Positions 1 through 8,983 are shown, counted from the first letter of the stretch. The stretch is 64,000 nucleotides of DNA from an uncultured Eubacteriales bacterium (GCA_905198155.1 CAJKBQ010000010.1:21286-85285); one strand, 5' to 3'. Numbers and translations are program-made. The notes: generated from the letters alone by a model not told the origin.

Positions 1-98
1 TCCAAGTCTACGGCCGCAACCCCAAGGGATTCCGGCCGCGCACCGGCGGCTGGCAGGAGCTGATCCTGATGCGGCGAGCGCTGGACGGCGAGGCGTGA
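1..98 (+). CDS. C-terminal end of an unknown protein (cut by window edge)
   Basis: An open frame enters from the left edge (codons from base 3) and gives 31 residues ending RRALDGEA before the TGA at 96-98. It is basic and glycine/proline-rich at its visible start. I do not recognise a family. The stop lies one base before the ATG of the DUF5131 gene, so the two are probably translationally coupled in one operon. Confidence 0.5.
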   Translation, partial: QVYGRNPKGFRPRTGGWQELILMRRALDGEA

Positions 99-99
99 A

Positions 100-918
100 A
101 TGCGGCACGAAATCTACGCCGACTGGAACCCGTGGCACGGCTGCACCAAAATCAGCCCGGGGTGCAAATACTGCTATGTGTACCGGCAGGACGAGATGTA
201 CGGCGCGCAAACGGCCAGCAGTTTGTGCCGCAAAACGGCGAATTTTTACCTGCCGCTCCGCAAACACCGCGACGGCAGCTTCCGGATTCCGCCCGGAAAG
301 ATGGTTTTCACCTGCTTCACGTCGGACTTTCTGCTGGCCGACGCCGACCCCTGGCGCGGCGAGTGCTGGCGGATGATGCGTCAGCGCAGCGACTGCCGGT
401 TCTACTTTTTCACCAAGCGGATTGACCGGCTGGCCGAATGTCTGCCGCCGGACTGGGGCGACGGGTACGACAATGTGTGCATCGGATGCACCGTTGAAAA
501 TCAGGATCGCGCCGACTACCGGCTGCCGATTTTCCGGTCGCTGCCCATCCGGCACCGGTCGATCATTGCCGCGCCGCTGCTGGAACGGATCGATTTGTCG
601 CCGTATTTGGGCAGCGACATTGAGGAAGTGTCGGTCGGCGGCGAATCCGGCGCTTCGGCGCGCCCGTGTGACTACGACTGGGTGCTGGATTTGCGGGCGC
701 AGTGCGTCGTGCATCAGGTGCCGTTTTGCTTCCACCAAACCGGCGCGTACCTGATTAAAGACGGCAAGCGGTACCGGATTCGGCGCGGGTATCAGATTCC
801 GCAGGCGCGGAAGGCCGGAATCGATTACCGGATTGGGGAATACTTTGTGCCGGAATCCGCCGCGCCGTACTGGAATGTTTCGCAGGAGGAGATGGGGGAG
901 CAGTTGGAGTTTTCGTGA
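100..918 (+). CDS. DUF5131 family (phage Gp37/Gp68-like) protein
   Basis: The 272-residue protein opens with an EIYADWNPWHGCTKISPGC-type segment followed by KYCYVY. This Trp-rich, cysteine-spaced N-terminus is typical of the DUF5131/Gp37-Gp68 family, which resembles radical-SAM proteins in its cysteine cluster (family knowledge); the activity is not established. Further conserved pieces are FTCFTSDFLL (near 69), FYFFTKRIDR (near 102), a VCIGCTVENQ stretch (near 125) and VSVGGESG (near 178). The family occurs on phages and on chromosomes. The start ATG is one base after the stop of the upstream partial gene. Length is normal for the family, and no phage genes flank it here. Confidence 0.75.
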   Translation: MRHEIYADWNPWHGCTKISPGCKYCYVYRQDEMYGAQTASSLCRKTANFYLPLRKHRDGSFRIPPGKMVFTCFTSDFLLADADPWRGECWRMMRQRSDCRFYFFTKRIDRLAECLPPDWGDGYDNVCIGCTVENQDRADYRLPIFRSLPIRHRSIIAAPLLERIDLSPYLGSDIEEVSVGGESGASARPCDYDWVLDLRAQCVVHQVPFCFHQTGAYLIKDGKRYRIRRGYQIPQARKAGIDYRIGEYFVPESAAPYWNVSQEEMGEQLEFS

Positions 919-926
919 AAAAAACA

Positions 927-970
927 GGTTCTGTCACGCTTACCGCGACACGGGCAAGCGTGACAGAACC
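927..970. terminator. Bidirectional terminator between the DUF5131 gene and sbcC
   Basis: A perfect 15-bp inverted repeat (927-941 with 956-970) separates two convergent genes. On the minus strand it is followed by a run of T (complement of 918-924), which suits termination of sbcC. The plus side has a weaker T tract. Confidence 0.8.
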
Positions 971-973
971 ATT

Positions 974-3739
974 TTATACCAAAATTTCCGCCGTGCTGCC
1001 GCCGGTCGGCAGCTTCCGCACCACGATCTGCCGGTCGATGCGCGATTTCAGCTCGGCGACGTGCGAGATGATGCCCACCAGTCGGTCGCTGCCGGACAGC
1101 GATTCCAGCGTCCGCACCGCCTGCCGCAGCGCTTCTTCGTCCAGCGAGCCAAACCCTTCGTCCACGAACATCGTGTCCAGCCGGATGCCGCCCGCCGCGG
1201 ACTGGATTTCGTCCGACAAGCCCAGCGCCAGCGCCAGCGACGCCTGGAACGATTCGCCGCCGGACAGTGTCTGCACGCTGCGCTCCGACCCGTTGGTGTG
1301 GTCGATCACGTCCAGCTCCAGCCCGCTTTGGCTTTGATTGTTGGCGGCCGTGCGGCGGCGGCGCAGCTCGTACTGCCCGCCGGTCATTTGCAGCAGCCGC
1401 ACGTTGGCCCGGCCGATGATCCGGTCAAAATACGCCCGCTGCGCGTACGCTTCCAGCATAATTTTCTCTTTGCCGGTCAGCGTCCCGTTGGCGGTGTCGG
1501 ACAAGGCGCGGACGGACGCCCAGTCGCGCTCCAAATCTGCCTGCGCCGCGGCCGTGCGCGCAATCTCCTGCCGGACGCGGTCATTGGCTGACCATCGCGT
1601 CCGCGCGGCCTGCTCAGCGGCGCGGACTTCGGCTTTCTTCGCACGGCACGCGGCCTGCGCCGCGGTCAGCGCATCCAAATCCACCGACGGTGCCGTGCGC
1701 AGCCGTTCTTTCAGCTGCGCCGCCTGACCGTTCAATTGCGCCGATTCCTGCGCGCATTGTGCCGTCTGTGCGGCTGCATCGTCCAGCCGGGCTTTCATCG
1801 ACCGGATTTGCGCCTCCAGTGCCCGGCACGCTGTTTCTGCCTGCGCCCTGCTTTCGCAGCGCAGCTGCGTGCGCCGCTCCGCAATCTGCGTCCGGATCGT
1901 TTGCAGCTGTACATCGGCCGCTGTCTGCGCCGTGCGGAGTTCCGTCAGCTGCTGCGCCGTCTGCGCGTACGCCGTCTCCAGTTCAGCGGCACGGCTGATC
2001 AGCAGTTCCTTCTGCCGAACCCGTGCCTGCTCCGCCGCAATCTGCGCCGTAACCGCCGCCAATTGATCCCGTGTTTCGCGGAACAGCCCGTTCAGCCGGT
2101 CGCGCAGCGCTTCCGCCGGGCAGTCCCCCACCATCGCCGCAATGGCCGATTGCAGTGCGGCGGTTTTTTCCGTCCATGCGCCATGCAGTTGACCGGCGTG
2201 CAGGCTGGCCGCCTGCGCCTCGCGATCGGCCTGCTCTGCCGCCGAACGGCTTTTCGCCAGCGTTTGCCGATCGACGGGCTGCGCCGGCGCGGACGCCGGA
2301 TGCGGATGGCTGCGCGACCCGCACACCGGGCACGGTTCCCCGTCCCGCAGTTCGGCCGCCAGCACCCCGGCCTGTGCATCCAGATACGCGCGGTACTGTG
2401 CGTCGAACCGGGTACGCAGCTGCTGCGCACGGTCGCCGGCCGCCTGGTATGCCGCCTGCGCGCGGCGTAGTTCTTCGGCAGTCTGGGCCTGGGCTTTCCG
2501 ATCCTGCGCCAGGCGATTCAGCTGGGTCATGCGGGCGGCGAGCACGTCCCGCTCGCCCTCCTGCCGCGCCAATGCCACGCCGGCATCGGCCAATGCGGCG
2601 GCTTCCTGCGCGACTGCCGCGCGTTCGGACGCCTGGACGGACGCTTGCTGCTCCGCCTGGACGCATTGCAAATTCAGCTGCGCACACTGCTGCGCGGCCT
2701 GCTTTTCCGCCGCGCACGCCTGGTCAAACGCATCGTACAGCGGCAGCTCCGCCGTCATCTGCGCATACAATGCTTCTAGCGCCGGCAGTTTTTCCTGTTC
2801 CGCTTCCAGCGATTCCTGCGCTGCGCGCAGCGTTTGCAGTCGCTCATGTGCCGCCGCCTGCTGCTGCGCGACCGATTGCAGCTGTGCACGGTCGGCGGCC
2901 GCCGCTTCGGCCTGCGCCCGGCGCCGGGTCAGCTGCTCGTCCTTCTGTTCCAGCTCGGCAAGCGCGGTTGCGGCCGCGGCAATGCTTCGTTCGTCGTCCG
3001 CCAGCAATTCCGCCAGCAGCGTCTGCGTTTCGGCAAACGGCAATTCTCCGGCGTGGGCGCGCCGGACGTCGAATGCACGCACGTCCGCGTCGCTGCACAC
3101 GATCCCGCCGATGAATTGGCGCAGGCTGCGCTGCGCTTCGGCATACTGCGCACCCAGCCGGGCGGACGCGTCTTTGAGCCGCAGCTGCAAGGTTTGGAAC
3201 CGCTCGGTCTGGAAGATTTGGCGGAAGATCCGACGGCGTTCGTCCGTTTTGGCTGTCAGCAGCTTGCGGAAATCGCCCTGCGCCAGCATCGCAATCTGCA
3301 TAAACTGATCCCGATCCACGCCCAGAATCAGCTTGATCTCCGCCTCCACGTCGCGCGGGCGCGTGAGGATGCGCCCGTCCGGCAGGTGCAGCTCGGCGGA
3401 CGCTTTTTCTTTCGTTTCGCCGGTGCCGCGCTTGGCGGGGCGCGTGTATTCCGGGTTGCGCCGCACGGTATATTCCGCGCCGCGGTACGCGAACGTCAGC
3501 GCCACATACGTCGGCGTTTCGGGGCGGGCGTACTGCGACCGCAGCATCTCCGGCTTGCGGTCGTCGCCGCTGGCCGCGCCGTACAGCGCATAGGTGATCG
3601 CGTCGAACACCGTCGTTTTGCCCGCGCCGGTGTCGCCGGTAATTAAGTACAGTCCGCTGCGGCCCAGCCGGTCCAGCGGCAGCGTCAATTCCCCGGCGTA
3701 CGGCCCAAACGCCGACATCGTCAATCGCAATGGTCTCAC
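974..3739 (-). CDS. sbcC: Exonuclease SbcC, SMC-family ATPase subunit
   Basis: With SbcD this forms the ATP-dependent nuclease that cleaves hairpins and protein-blocked DNA ends. The ATP-binding head is split: Walker A GDTGAGKT lies at about residues 35-42, and signature LSGGESFQASLALALG plus Walker B TMFVDEGFGSLD lie near the C-terminus. Between them are very long Ala/Gln/Glu/Arg-rich coiled coils around a zinc hook CPVC (near residue 470). I start it at GTG 3739, giving 921 residues beginning VRPLRLTMSAFGPYAG, because GGAGAAAGG lies upstream and the family begins this way; an in-frame ATG at 3781 would overlap the end of sbcD. sbcD ends 22 bases upstream, so this is one operon. Confidence 0.95.
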   Translation of the reverse strand: MRPLRLTMSAFGPYAGELTLPLDRLGRSGLYLITGDTGAGKTTVFDAITYALYGAASGDDRKPEMLRSQYARPETPTYVALTFAYRGAEYTVRRNPEYTRPAKRGTGETKEKASAELHLPDGRILTRPRDVEAEIKLILGVDRDQFMQIAMLAQGDFRKLLTAKTDERRRIFRQIFQTERFQTLQLRLKDASARLGAQYAEAQRSLRQFIGGIVCSDADVRAFDVRRAHAGELPFAETQTLLAELLADDERSIAAAATALAELEQKDEQLTRRRAQAEAAAADRAQLQSVAQQQAAAHERLQTLRAAQESLEAEQEKLPALEALYAQMTAELPLYDAFDQACAAEKQAAQQCAQLNLQCVQAEQQASVQASERAAVAQEAAALADAGVALARQEGERDVLAARMTQLNRLAQDRKAQAQTAEELRRAQAAYQAAGDRAQQLRTRFDAQYRAYLDAQAGVLAAELRDGEPCPVCGSRSHPHPASAPAQPVDRQTLAKSRSAAEQADREAQAASLHAGQLHGAWTEKTAALQSAIAAMVGDCPAEALRDRLNGLFRETRDQLAAVTAQIAAEQARVRQKELLISRAAELETAYAQTAQQLTELRTAQTAADVQLQTIRTQIAERRTQLRCESRAQAETACRALEAQIRSMKARLDDAAAQTAQCAQESAQLNGQAAQLKERLRTAPSVDLDALTAAQAACRAKKAEVRAAEQAARTRWSANDRVRQEIARTAAAQADLERDWASVRALSDTANGTLTGKEKIMLEAYAQRAYFDRIIGRANVRLLQMTGGQYELRRRRTAANNQSQSGLELDVIDHTNGSERSVQTLSGGESFQASLALALGLSDEIQSAAGGIRLDTMFVDEGFGSLDEEALRQAVRTLESLSGSDRLVGIISHVAELKSRIDRQIVVRKLPTGGSTAEILV

Positions 3740-3761
3740 AAATCTCGCATCCTTTCTCCCG

Positions 3762-4886
3762 TCAGCCCCAAATCTGCGCAATCTGCGCGTCCAGATACGC
3801 GCGCTGCGCGTCGGTCAGCGGCTGATTGTTCTGCGCCGTGTACAGCTCAGCAAACAGCTCCGCCGGCGACCGGCCCGGCTGCGGCGCGTCGGCATCCACA
3901 CCCAGCGCCCGCGTGCGCCGGTTGTCGTAGTCCAGCTTCATCAGGTTGGCATACACCGTGCGCAGGCGACCGATGGCTTCGGGAATATCTTCCTCGTCGG
4001 TCAGCGTGATGTGCGTATAATCCGTCCGGTACGTGGTATGCTCATAAAAATGCGTGTCCATCAATTTCATATATATCCCGCGCAGCTCCGTCATCGGGTG
4101 CGGCGGCGTCAGCGGCAGCAGCGTCACGCGGCAGTCGCCCTTCGCGCCCAGCTCCACCAACGGAATCGACTTGGGGTACGGCGCTTCCGAAAACGAGTAG
4201 CACAGCGGCGACCCGGCATAGCGCACCGTGTCCCGCCCGACGGCCTGCGGCCGGTGCAGATGCCCCAGCGCCACATAGTCGAACCCGGCCAGCAGCGCCG
4301 CGTCCACCGCGTCGGTTCCGCCGACAGACACTTCCTCCGAATCCGAGCACTGCGCCCCGGCGACAAACTGGTGCGTAATCAGCACGTTCCGCGCCGCCGG
4401 ATCCGGCTGCATCTGCGCCACAGCGGCGCGCACCGCGTCGGAATATGTTTCGACCGCCGGGTCGCAAAGCTGCCGCACCTGCACCGGCTTGACGAACGGC
4501 AGCATATACACGTTCACCGCGCCGTGCGCATCCGGCACCGGAATCGGCGCGACCCGTCCGCCGTACACCGGGGCCAAATGCACGCCGCACCGCGCCATCA
4601 GCCGGCCGCCGAACGCGATGCGCTCCGCGGAGTCGTGGTTGCCGCTGATGACGAACGTGTGCGGCACACGGTGCGCCAGCTGCACCAGAAAATCGTCCAG
4701 CAGCGCGACCGCTTCGGCCGACGGGACGGGCTTGTCGTACACGTCGCCCGCGATGAACACGCAGTCCGGCCGGTGGGTATCCGCATATTGCACCACCTGC
4801 GCCAGCACGGCGCGCTGATCGGCAATCATCGGAAATCCGTTCACAATCTTCCCCAGGTGCAGGTCCGCCAAGTGAATGGCCTTCAT
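3762..4886 (-). CDS. sbcD: Exonuclease SbcD, Mre11-type nuclease subunit
   Basis: The 374-residue calcineurin-like phosphoesterase is the nuclease half of SbcCD. Metal-binding motifs are visible in order: HLADLHLGK (residues 5-13), FIAGDVYDKP (near 45), VISGNHDSAERI (near 80), ITHQFVAG (near 170) and ALGHLHRPQ (near 205). Length is usual for the family. The start ATG has GGAGGAG eight bases upstream. It is the first gene of the sbcDC operon and is read from its own promoter, divergent from the amino-acid operon. Confidence 0.95.
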   Translation of the reverse strand: MKAIHLADLHLGKIVNGFPMIADQRAVLAQVVQYADTHRPDCVFIAGDVYDKPVPSAEAVALLDDFLVQLAHRVPHTFVISGNHDSAERIAFGGRLMARCGVHLAPVYGGRVAPIPVPDAHGAVNVYMLPFVKPVQVRQLCDPAVETYSDAVRAAVAQMQPDPAARNVLITHQFVAGAQCSDSEEVSVGGTDAVDAALLAGFDYVALGHLHRPQAVGRDTVRYAGSPLCYSFSEAPYPKSIPLVELGAKGDCRVTLLPLTPPHPMTELRGIYMKLMDTHFYEHTTYRTDYTHITLTDEEDIPEAIGRLRTVYANLMKLDYDNRRTRALGVDADAPQPGRSPAELFAELYTAQNNQPLTDAQRAYLDAQIAQIWG

Positions 4887-4910
4887 AAAAATCTCCTCCG
4901 TTCCGGTTCT

Positions 4911-4939
4911 ATTGTATCACATTCGGACGCCCGGCGCAA
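4911..4939 (-). promoter_or_regulatory. Probable sigma-A promoter of sbcDC
   Basis: On the minus strand, TTGCGC (4934-4939) and TACAAT (4911-4916) are separated by 17 bases, just ahead of the sbcD ribosome site. Confidence 0.55.
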
Positions 4940-4998
4940 GCATATTTTGCCTGCGCGTCGATTCGGCTGGTTTTTTGCAAAATTTTGCGGTTCCGGGG

Positions 4999-5028
4999 TT
5001 GACAAATCCCCCAAAATAATGGTATAAT
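4999..5028 (+). promoter_or_regulatory. Sigma-A promoter of the ACT-hom-thrB-lysC operon
   Basis: TTGACA (4999-5004) and TATAAT (5023-5028) are separated by 18 bases. Both match the consensus perfectly. An in-frame ATG at 5027 lies inside the -10 box, so the first gene must start downstream of it. Confidence 0.85.
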
Positions 5029-5095
5029 GTTTTTGGTCAAGGAACAGGTGTTTTTGGTTCGTGGACAGTATTCCAAACGAAAGGACGGGTGGCGC

Positions 5096-5539
5096 ATGGC
5101 TGGCGATTCGCCGTTTTTGTTGGTGTCGTCCGACGCATTGCCGGACATTTTTCTCAAAGTGGTGGAAACCAAGCAGCTGCTGATTAACGGGCAGGCGCGC
5201 TCTGCAACCGAAGCAATCCGGATGACCGGGATTTCGCGCAGCGCGTTTTACAAATACAAAGACGCCGTGTATGCATACAGCGATTCCCCGTCGGCGCACA
5301 TGATCTCGGTACACGCCGTGCTCGAGGATCGGCCGGGCGTGCTGATGTCGCTGGTGTCCGAACTGTACAACGTGGGCGCCAATATTTTGACCGTCAACCA
5401 AAATATCCCCATCGCCGGGGCGGCGCTGGTCGCGGTGTCGGCCGACGTGGAGCGGCTGGAAATTTCGATCCCGCAGCTGCTGGATCGGCTCCGCGCGATT
5501 GAAGGGGTCAAAACCATCGAAAGTATCTCCGGCGAATGA
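5096..5539 (+). CDS. UPF0735-type ACT-domain regulator beside homoserine dehydrogenase
   Basis: The 147-residue protein has two parts. The N-terminal third (LLVSSDALPDIFLKVVETK, then ATEAIRMTGISRSAFYKYKD) looks like a small helix-turn-helix. The C-terminal part, from about residue 58, is an ACT domain (ISVHAVLEDRPGVLMSLVS, then NILTVNQNIP), a fold that binds amino acids. The family is commonly found beside hom in Firmicutes and is thought to sense threonine or other amino acids (inference). I start it at ATG 5096 because AAAGGACGG precedes it and the 5027 ATG overlaps the -10 box. It is the first gene of the operon, 33 bases before hom. Confidence 0.85.
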   Translation: MAGDSPFLLVSSDALPDIFLKVVETKQLLINGQARSATEAIRMTGISRSAFYKYKDAVYAYSDSPSAHMISVHAVLEDRPGVLMSLVSELYNVGANILTVNQNIPIAGAALVAVSADVERLEISIPQLLDRLRAIEGVKTIESISGE

Positions 5540-5572
5540 CGCCGGGCGATTTTCCAAGGAGGATCTGATATC

Positions 5573-6781
5573 ATGGCAAAAGTTGCAATCATGGGGCACG
5601 GCGTGGTCGGCTCCGGCGTCGCCGAGCTGCTGCTGCATCACGCGGACACCATCGTCCAACGCGCCGGTGTGCAGCTGGACGTCGCATATATTCTGGACTT
5701 GCGCGCGTTTCCCGACCTGGACTACGCGGATCGGTTCGTGACCGATTTTGCGCCGATTGCGTCCGACCCGTCGGTGACGATCGTGGTGGAAACCATGGGC
5801 GGGCTGCACCCGGCGTATGAATATGTGTCGCAGGCGCTGGCCGCCGGGAAAAGTGTCGTGACGTCCAACAAAGAGCTGGTCGCCGCCAAAGGCGCGGAGC
5901 TGCTCGCGCTGGCGCAGGCGCACCACGTCAATTTCCGGTTCGAGGCCAGCGTCGGCGGCGGGATCCCGGTGATCCAGCCGATGCAGCAATGCCTGGCGGC
6001 GAACGCGATTTCCCGCATCTCCGGCATTTTGAATGGAACCACGAACTTCATCCTGACTAAGATGATAAGGGAGCAGATGTCGTTTGACGACGCGCTGGCG
6101 CTGGCGCAGCGGCTGGGGTATGCCGAGCGCAATCCGGCCGCCGACGTGGAAGGCATGGACGCCTGCCGCAAGATCTGCATCCTGGCTTCGCTGGCGTTCG
6201 GGCATCACGTTTACCCCGACACCGTGCCCACCGAAGGCATCACCCGGCTGACGCTGGCCGACGTGGCATACGCGGCGGATGCGCACTGCGTAATCAAGCT
6301 TCTGGGCTGTGCGCAGCGCGGCGCGGACGGCAAAATTCAGGCGATTACTGCGCCGTTTCTGGTGCCGGCGGACAGTCCGCTCGGCGTGGTGGACGACGTG
6401 TTCAATGCCGTGCTGGTGACGGGCGACGCGACGGGCGACGTGCTGTTTTACGGCAAAGGCGCCGGTAAGCTGCCGACGGCCAGCGCGGTGGTCGCCGATG
6501 TGATCGAATGCGCGAAGCATCCGTCCGGCAGCGACTTTCCGGTGTGGACCGATGCACTGCCCGGCCAAATGGCGGATATGCGTGCTGTGCCGTACCGGTG
6601 GTATCTGCGGATTGCGGGCGGTGTGCCGCAGGCGCTGGGCGACGTCACGCTGCTGCACCGCGCCGATGCGCCGGCCGATGAAACGGCGCTGCTGACTGCG
6701 CCGATGAGCGCCGCCGCGCTCGACGAAGCGGCCGCACCGCTGACGGTGCTCAGCCGAATCCGTGTGGCAAATCTGGGGTAA
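5573..6781 (+). CDS. hom: Homoserine dehydrogenase
   Basis: It reduces aspartate semialdehyde to homoserine with NAD(P)H, the branch point to threonine and methionine. The N-terminus KVAIMGHGVVGSGVAEL is the dinucleotide-binding loop. VETMGGLHPAYEY and SNKELVAAKG follow, and the catalytic domain contains SVGGGIPVIQPMQQ and ISGILNGTTNFILTKM (near 150-165). At 402 residues it is slightly shorter than the usual 425-435. The C-terminal part after residue 330 is only weakly ACT-like, which may explain a separate ACT protein just upstream. AAGGAGG lies ten bases before the ATG. Confidence 0.95.
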   Translation: MAKVAIMGHGVVGSGVAELLLHHADTIVQRAGVQLDVAYILDLRAFPDLDYADRFVTDFAPIASDPSVTIVVETMGGLHPAYEYVSQALAAGKSVVTSNKELVAAKGAELLALAQAHHVNFRFEASVGGGIPVIQPMQQCLAANAISRISGILNGTTNFILTKMIREQMSFDDALALAQRLGYAERNPAADVEGMDACRKICILASLAFGHHVYPDTVPTEGITRLTLADVAYAADAHCVIKLLGCAQRGADGKIQAITAPFLVPADSPLGVVDDVFNAVLVTGDATGDVLFYGKGAGKLPTASAVVADVIECAKHPSGSDFPVWTDALPGQMADMRAVPYRWYLRIAGGVPQALGDVTLLHRADAPADETALLTAPMSAAALDEAAAPLTVLSRIRVANLG

Positions 6782-6828
6782 TCCCTGGGAATATTTCCCC
6801 GCTGCGGGGCAAAGGATGGTCAATTTTC

Positions 6829-7725
6829 ATGATTCGTATTCAAGTTCCTGCCACCAGCGCCAACCTGGGTTCCGGGTTTGACGCGCTGGGCTTGGCGCTG
6901 ACATTGTATAACCAGGTGTGGATGGAAGAGGACGACGGCATCTTCATTTCCAGCCGCGACGGACTGGAAGTCCCCACCGGCGAAGACAACCTGATCTATT
7001 GGGCGGCAAAGCAGCTGTACAACGAGTGCGGCGCGCACCTGCCGGGGCTGCGGATTGAGCAGCAAAGCGATATCCCGATGACGCGCGGGCTGGGGAGCAG
7101 CTCGGCGTGCATTGTGGCGGGGCTGCTGGGCGCCAACCGGCTGCTGGGCAATCCGTTCGACCGGCACGACATCGTCAACCTCGCCAACCGGCTCGAAGGC
7201 CACCCCGACAATACCACCCCCGCCGTGCTGGGCGGGCTGGTCGCCTCCGCGGTTGAAAACCGCCGCGTGTACAGTGTCAGCGTGCCGGTTGCGCCGAAAA
7301 TCAGCTTTGCGGTGCTGATCCCGCCGTTCGAGCTGAAAACCGAAGTGGCGCGCGGCGTGCTGCCGGATCAGATTTCGCGCCAAAGCGCGGTTTACAATCT
7401 GTCCCGCTCTGCGCTGATTACCGCGTCGCTGTTTTCCGGCAATTTTGAAAACCTGCGCGTCGCCGTGCAGGATACGCTGCATCAGCCGTACCGCGCGCAC
7501 TTTATCCCCGGTATGGAGCAGGTGTTCCGCCTGTCGTACGAACTGGGGTCGTACGGTACGTACATCAGCGGCGCCGGACCGTCGATCATCGCGATCATCC
7601 CGGATTCGGTCGCCGACGATTTTGTGAGCCACGCCATCCCCCGCCTAGAAGAGAAAAAAGTCTGCGGGTGGCAGCTCAAAATCCTGAAAAGCGAACCCAA
7701 CGGCGCAGCCGTGTATTTGGACTGA
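6829..7725 (+). CDS. thrB: Homoserine kinase (GHMP family)
   Basis: It phosphorylates homoserine with ATP on the way to threonine. The 298-residue protein shows the GHMP-kinase pattern: VPATSANLGSGFDALGLAL at the N-terminus, the ATP-binding loop PMTRGLGSSSACIVAGLLGA (about residues 85-104), and the C-terminal YISGAGPSIIAI loop (near 245). It lies 47 bases after hom. No threonine synthase gene is present in the window, so the last step of the pathway is encoded elsewhere. Confidence 0.95.
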   Translation: MIRIQVPATSANLGSGFDALGLALTLYNQVWMEEDDGIFISSRDGLEVPTGEDNLIYWAAKQLYNECGAHLPGLRIEQQSDIPMTRGLGSSSACIVAGLLGANRLLGNPFDRHDIVNLANRLEGHPDNTTPAVLGGLVASAVENRRVYSVSVPVAPKISFAVLIPPFELKTEVARGVLPDQISRQSAVYNLSRSALITASLFSGNFENLRVAVQDTLHQPYRAHFIPGMEQVFRLSYELGSYGTYISGAGPSIIAIIPDSVADDFVSHAIPRLEEKKVCGWQLKILKSEPNGAAVYLD

Positions 7726-7762
7726 GGTCCCTCACTATTATGAAAGATTGGAGCGCAACGAT

Positions 7763-8971
7763 ATGAGTTTAATTGTACAGAAGTTTGGCGGCAGCTCCGT
7801 CGCGAACGCCGACCGCGTGATGAACGTGGCGCGCATTGTGACGGATACCTACAAGCAGGGCAATTCGGTGATCGTCGTGGTATCTGCGCAGGGCGACACC
7901 ACCGACGACCTGATCGATAAAGCCAACGAGATTAACCCCGATGCGTCCCGGCGCGAAATGGATATGCTGCTGACGGCGGGTGAGCAGATTTCGGTGGCGC
8001 TGCTGGCCATGGCGATTGAAAAGCTGGGGTATCCGGTGGTGTCGCTGCTGGGGTGGCAGGCCGGGTTCCGCACCAATTCGATCTACGGCGCTGCGCGCAT
8101 CCGGACGATCGAGGCCGACCGGATGAAAAACGAGCTGGACAAACGCAACATCGTTGTGGTCGCCGGGTTCCAGGGCATCAACCGGTTCGGCGACATGACC
8201 ACGCTCGGCCGCGGCGGATCGGACACCAGCGCCGTCGCCATCGCGGCAATCATGAAGGCAGACCAGTGCCAAATCTACACCGACGTGGACGGCGTGTATA
8301 CTGCCGACCCGCGCAAAGTGCCGGATGCGCGCAAGCTCAGCACCATCTCGTACGATGAAATGCTGGAGCTGGCCACGCTGGGCGCGCAGGTGCTCAACAA
8401 TCGGTCGGTGGAAATGGCAAAAAAATACGGAGTAAAGCTTGAGGTGCGTTCCAGCTTAACGAACGTGCCGGGAACAATCGTCAAGGAGGCCAGCAGAATG
8501 GAAAAGATGTTGATTAGTGGGGTTGCAAAAGATGTAAACGTCGCGCGGATTTCGGTGATCGGCGTGCCGGACGAACCGGGCATGGCGTTCAAGCTGTTTT
8601 CGCGGCTGGCGGCGAAAGACATCAATATTGATATCATCCTGCAATCCATCGGCCGCGACGGCACCAAAGACATCACGTTCACCGTGTCGTCGAGCTATCT
8701 GCGCGACGCGCTCGCGATTTTGGACAGCGAGTTCGACCATCCGAACTATATCTACGACGACAACGTCGCCAAAGTGTCGATCGTTGGCGCGGGGATGGAA
8801 ACACACGCCGGGGTTGCGTCCAAAATGTTTGAAGCGCTGTATGCCGCGCAGGTCAATATCCAGATGATCGCCACCAGCGAGATCAAGGTCTCGGTGCTGA
8901 TCGACCGCGCCGACGCCGACCGTGCGGTGCGCGCGATTCATTCGGCATTTTTCTCGGAGGCGCTGAGCTGA
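7763..8971 (+). CDS. lysC: Aspartate kinase, lysine-sensitive II type (alpha subunit)
   Basis: It phosphorylates aspartate, the first step toward lysine, threonine and methionine. The kinase domain begins SLIVQKFGGSSVAN and contains FQGINRFGDMTTLGRGGSDT (near 140-160) and YTDVDGVYTADPR (near 172). Two ACT domains occupy about residues 255-402. I use ATG 7763 (402 residues) rather than TTG 7748, because GGAG sits nine bases upstream of the ATG. It is the last gene of the operon and is followed by a strong terminator. An internal start at codon 246 probably yields a separate beta subunit. Confidence 0.95.
   Translation: MSLIVQKFGGSSVANADRVMNVARIVTDTYKQGNSVIVVVSAQGDTTDDLIDKANEINPDASRREMDMLLTAGEQISVALLAMAIEKLGYPVVSLLGWQAGFRTNSIYGAARIRTIEADRMKNELDKRNIVVVAGFQGINRFGDMTTLGRGGSDTSAVAIAAIMKADQCQIYTDVDGVYTADPRKVPDARKLSTISYDEMLELATLGAQVLNNRSVEMAKKYGVKLEVRSSLTNVPGTIVKEASRMEKMLISGVAKDVNVARISVIGVPDEPGMAFKLFSRLAAKDINIDIILQSIGRDGTKDITFTVSSSYLRDALAILDSEFDHPNYIYDDNVAKVSIVGAGMETHAGVASKMFEALYAAQVNIQMIATSEIKVSVLIDRADADRAVRAIHSAFFSEALS
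8498..8971 (+). CDS. Internal in-frame start: aspartate kinase beta subunit
   Basis: Inside lysC, AAGGAGG at 8483-8489 is followed eight bases later by an in-frame ATG (codon 246 of the alpha chain). Translation from it gives 157 residues, starting MEKMLISGVAKDVNVARISV and consisting of the two ACT regulatory domains. Bacillus subtilis aspartokinase II makes its beta subunit from an internal start at almost the same codon (established for that enzyme). The same arrangement here is inferred from the ribosome site and its position. Confidence 0.7.
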   Translation: MEKMLISGVAKDVNVARISVIGVPDEPGMAFKLFSRLAAKDINIDIILQSIGRDGTKDITFTVSSSYLRDALAILDSEFDHPNYIYDDNVAKVSIVGAGMETHAGVASKMFEALYAAQVNIQMIATSEIKVSVLIDRADADRAVRAIHSAFFSEALS

Positions 8972-8983
8972 GCCGAAACACAG

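Noticed and set aside
2071..3114. 347-codon frame opposite sbcC
   Set aside because: Pro/Arg/Ala-only low-complexity protein arising from the repetitive coiled-coil codons of sbcC.
4883..6823. 646-codon open frame on the minus strand opposite hom and the ACT gene
   Set aside because: It is a GC-rich shadow; its protein is Arg/His/Gln-rich without any recognisable motif, while the plus strand encodes clear hom.
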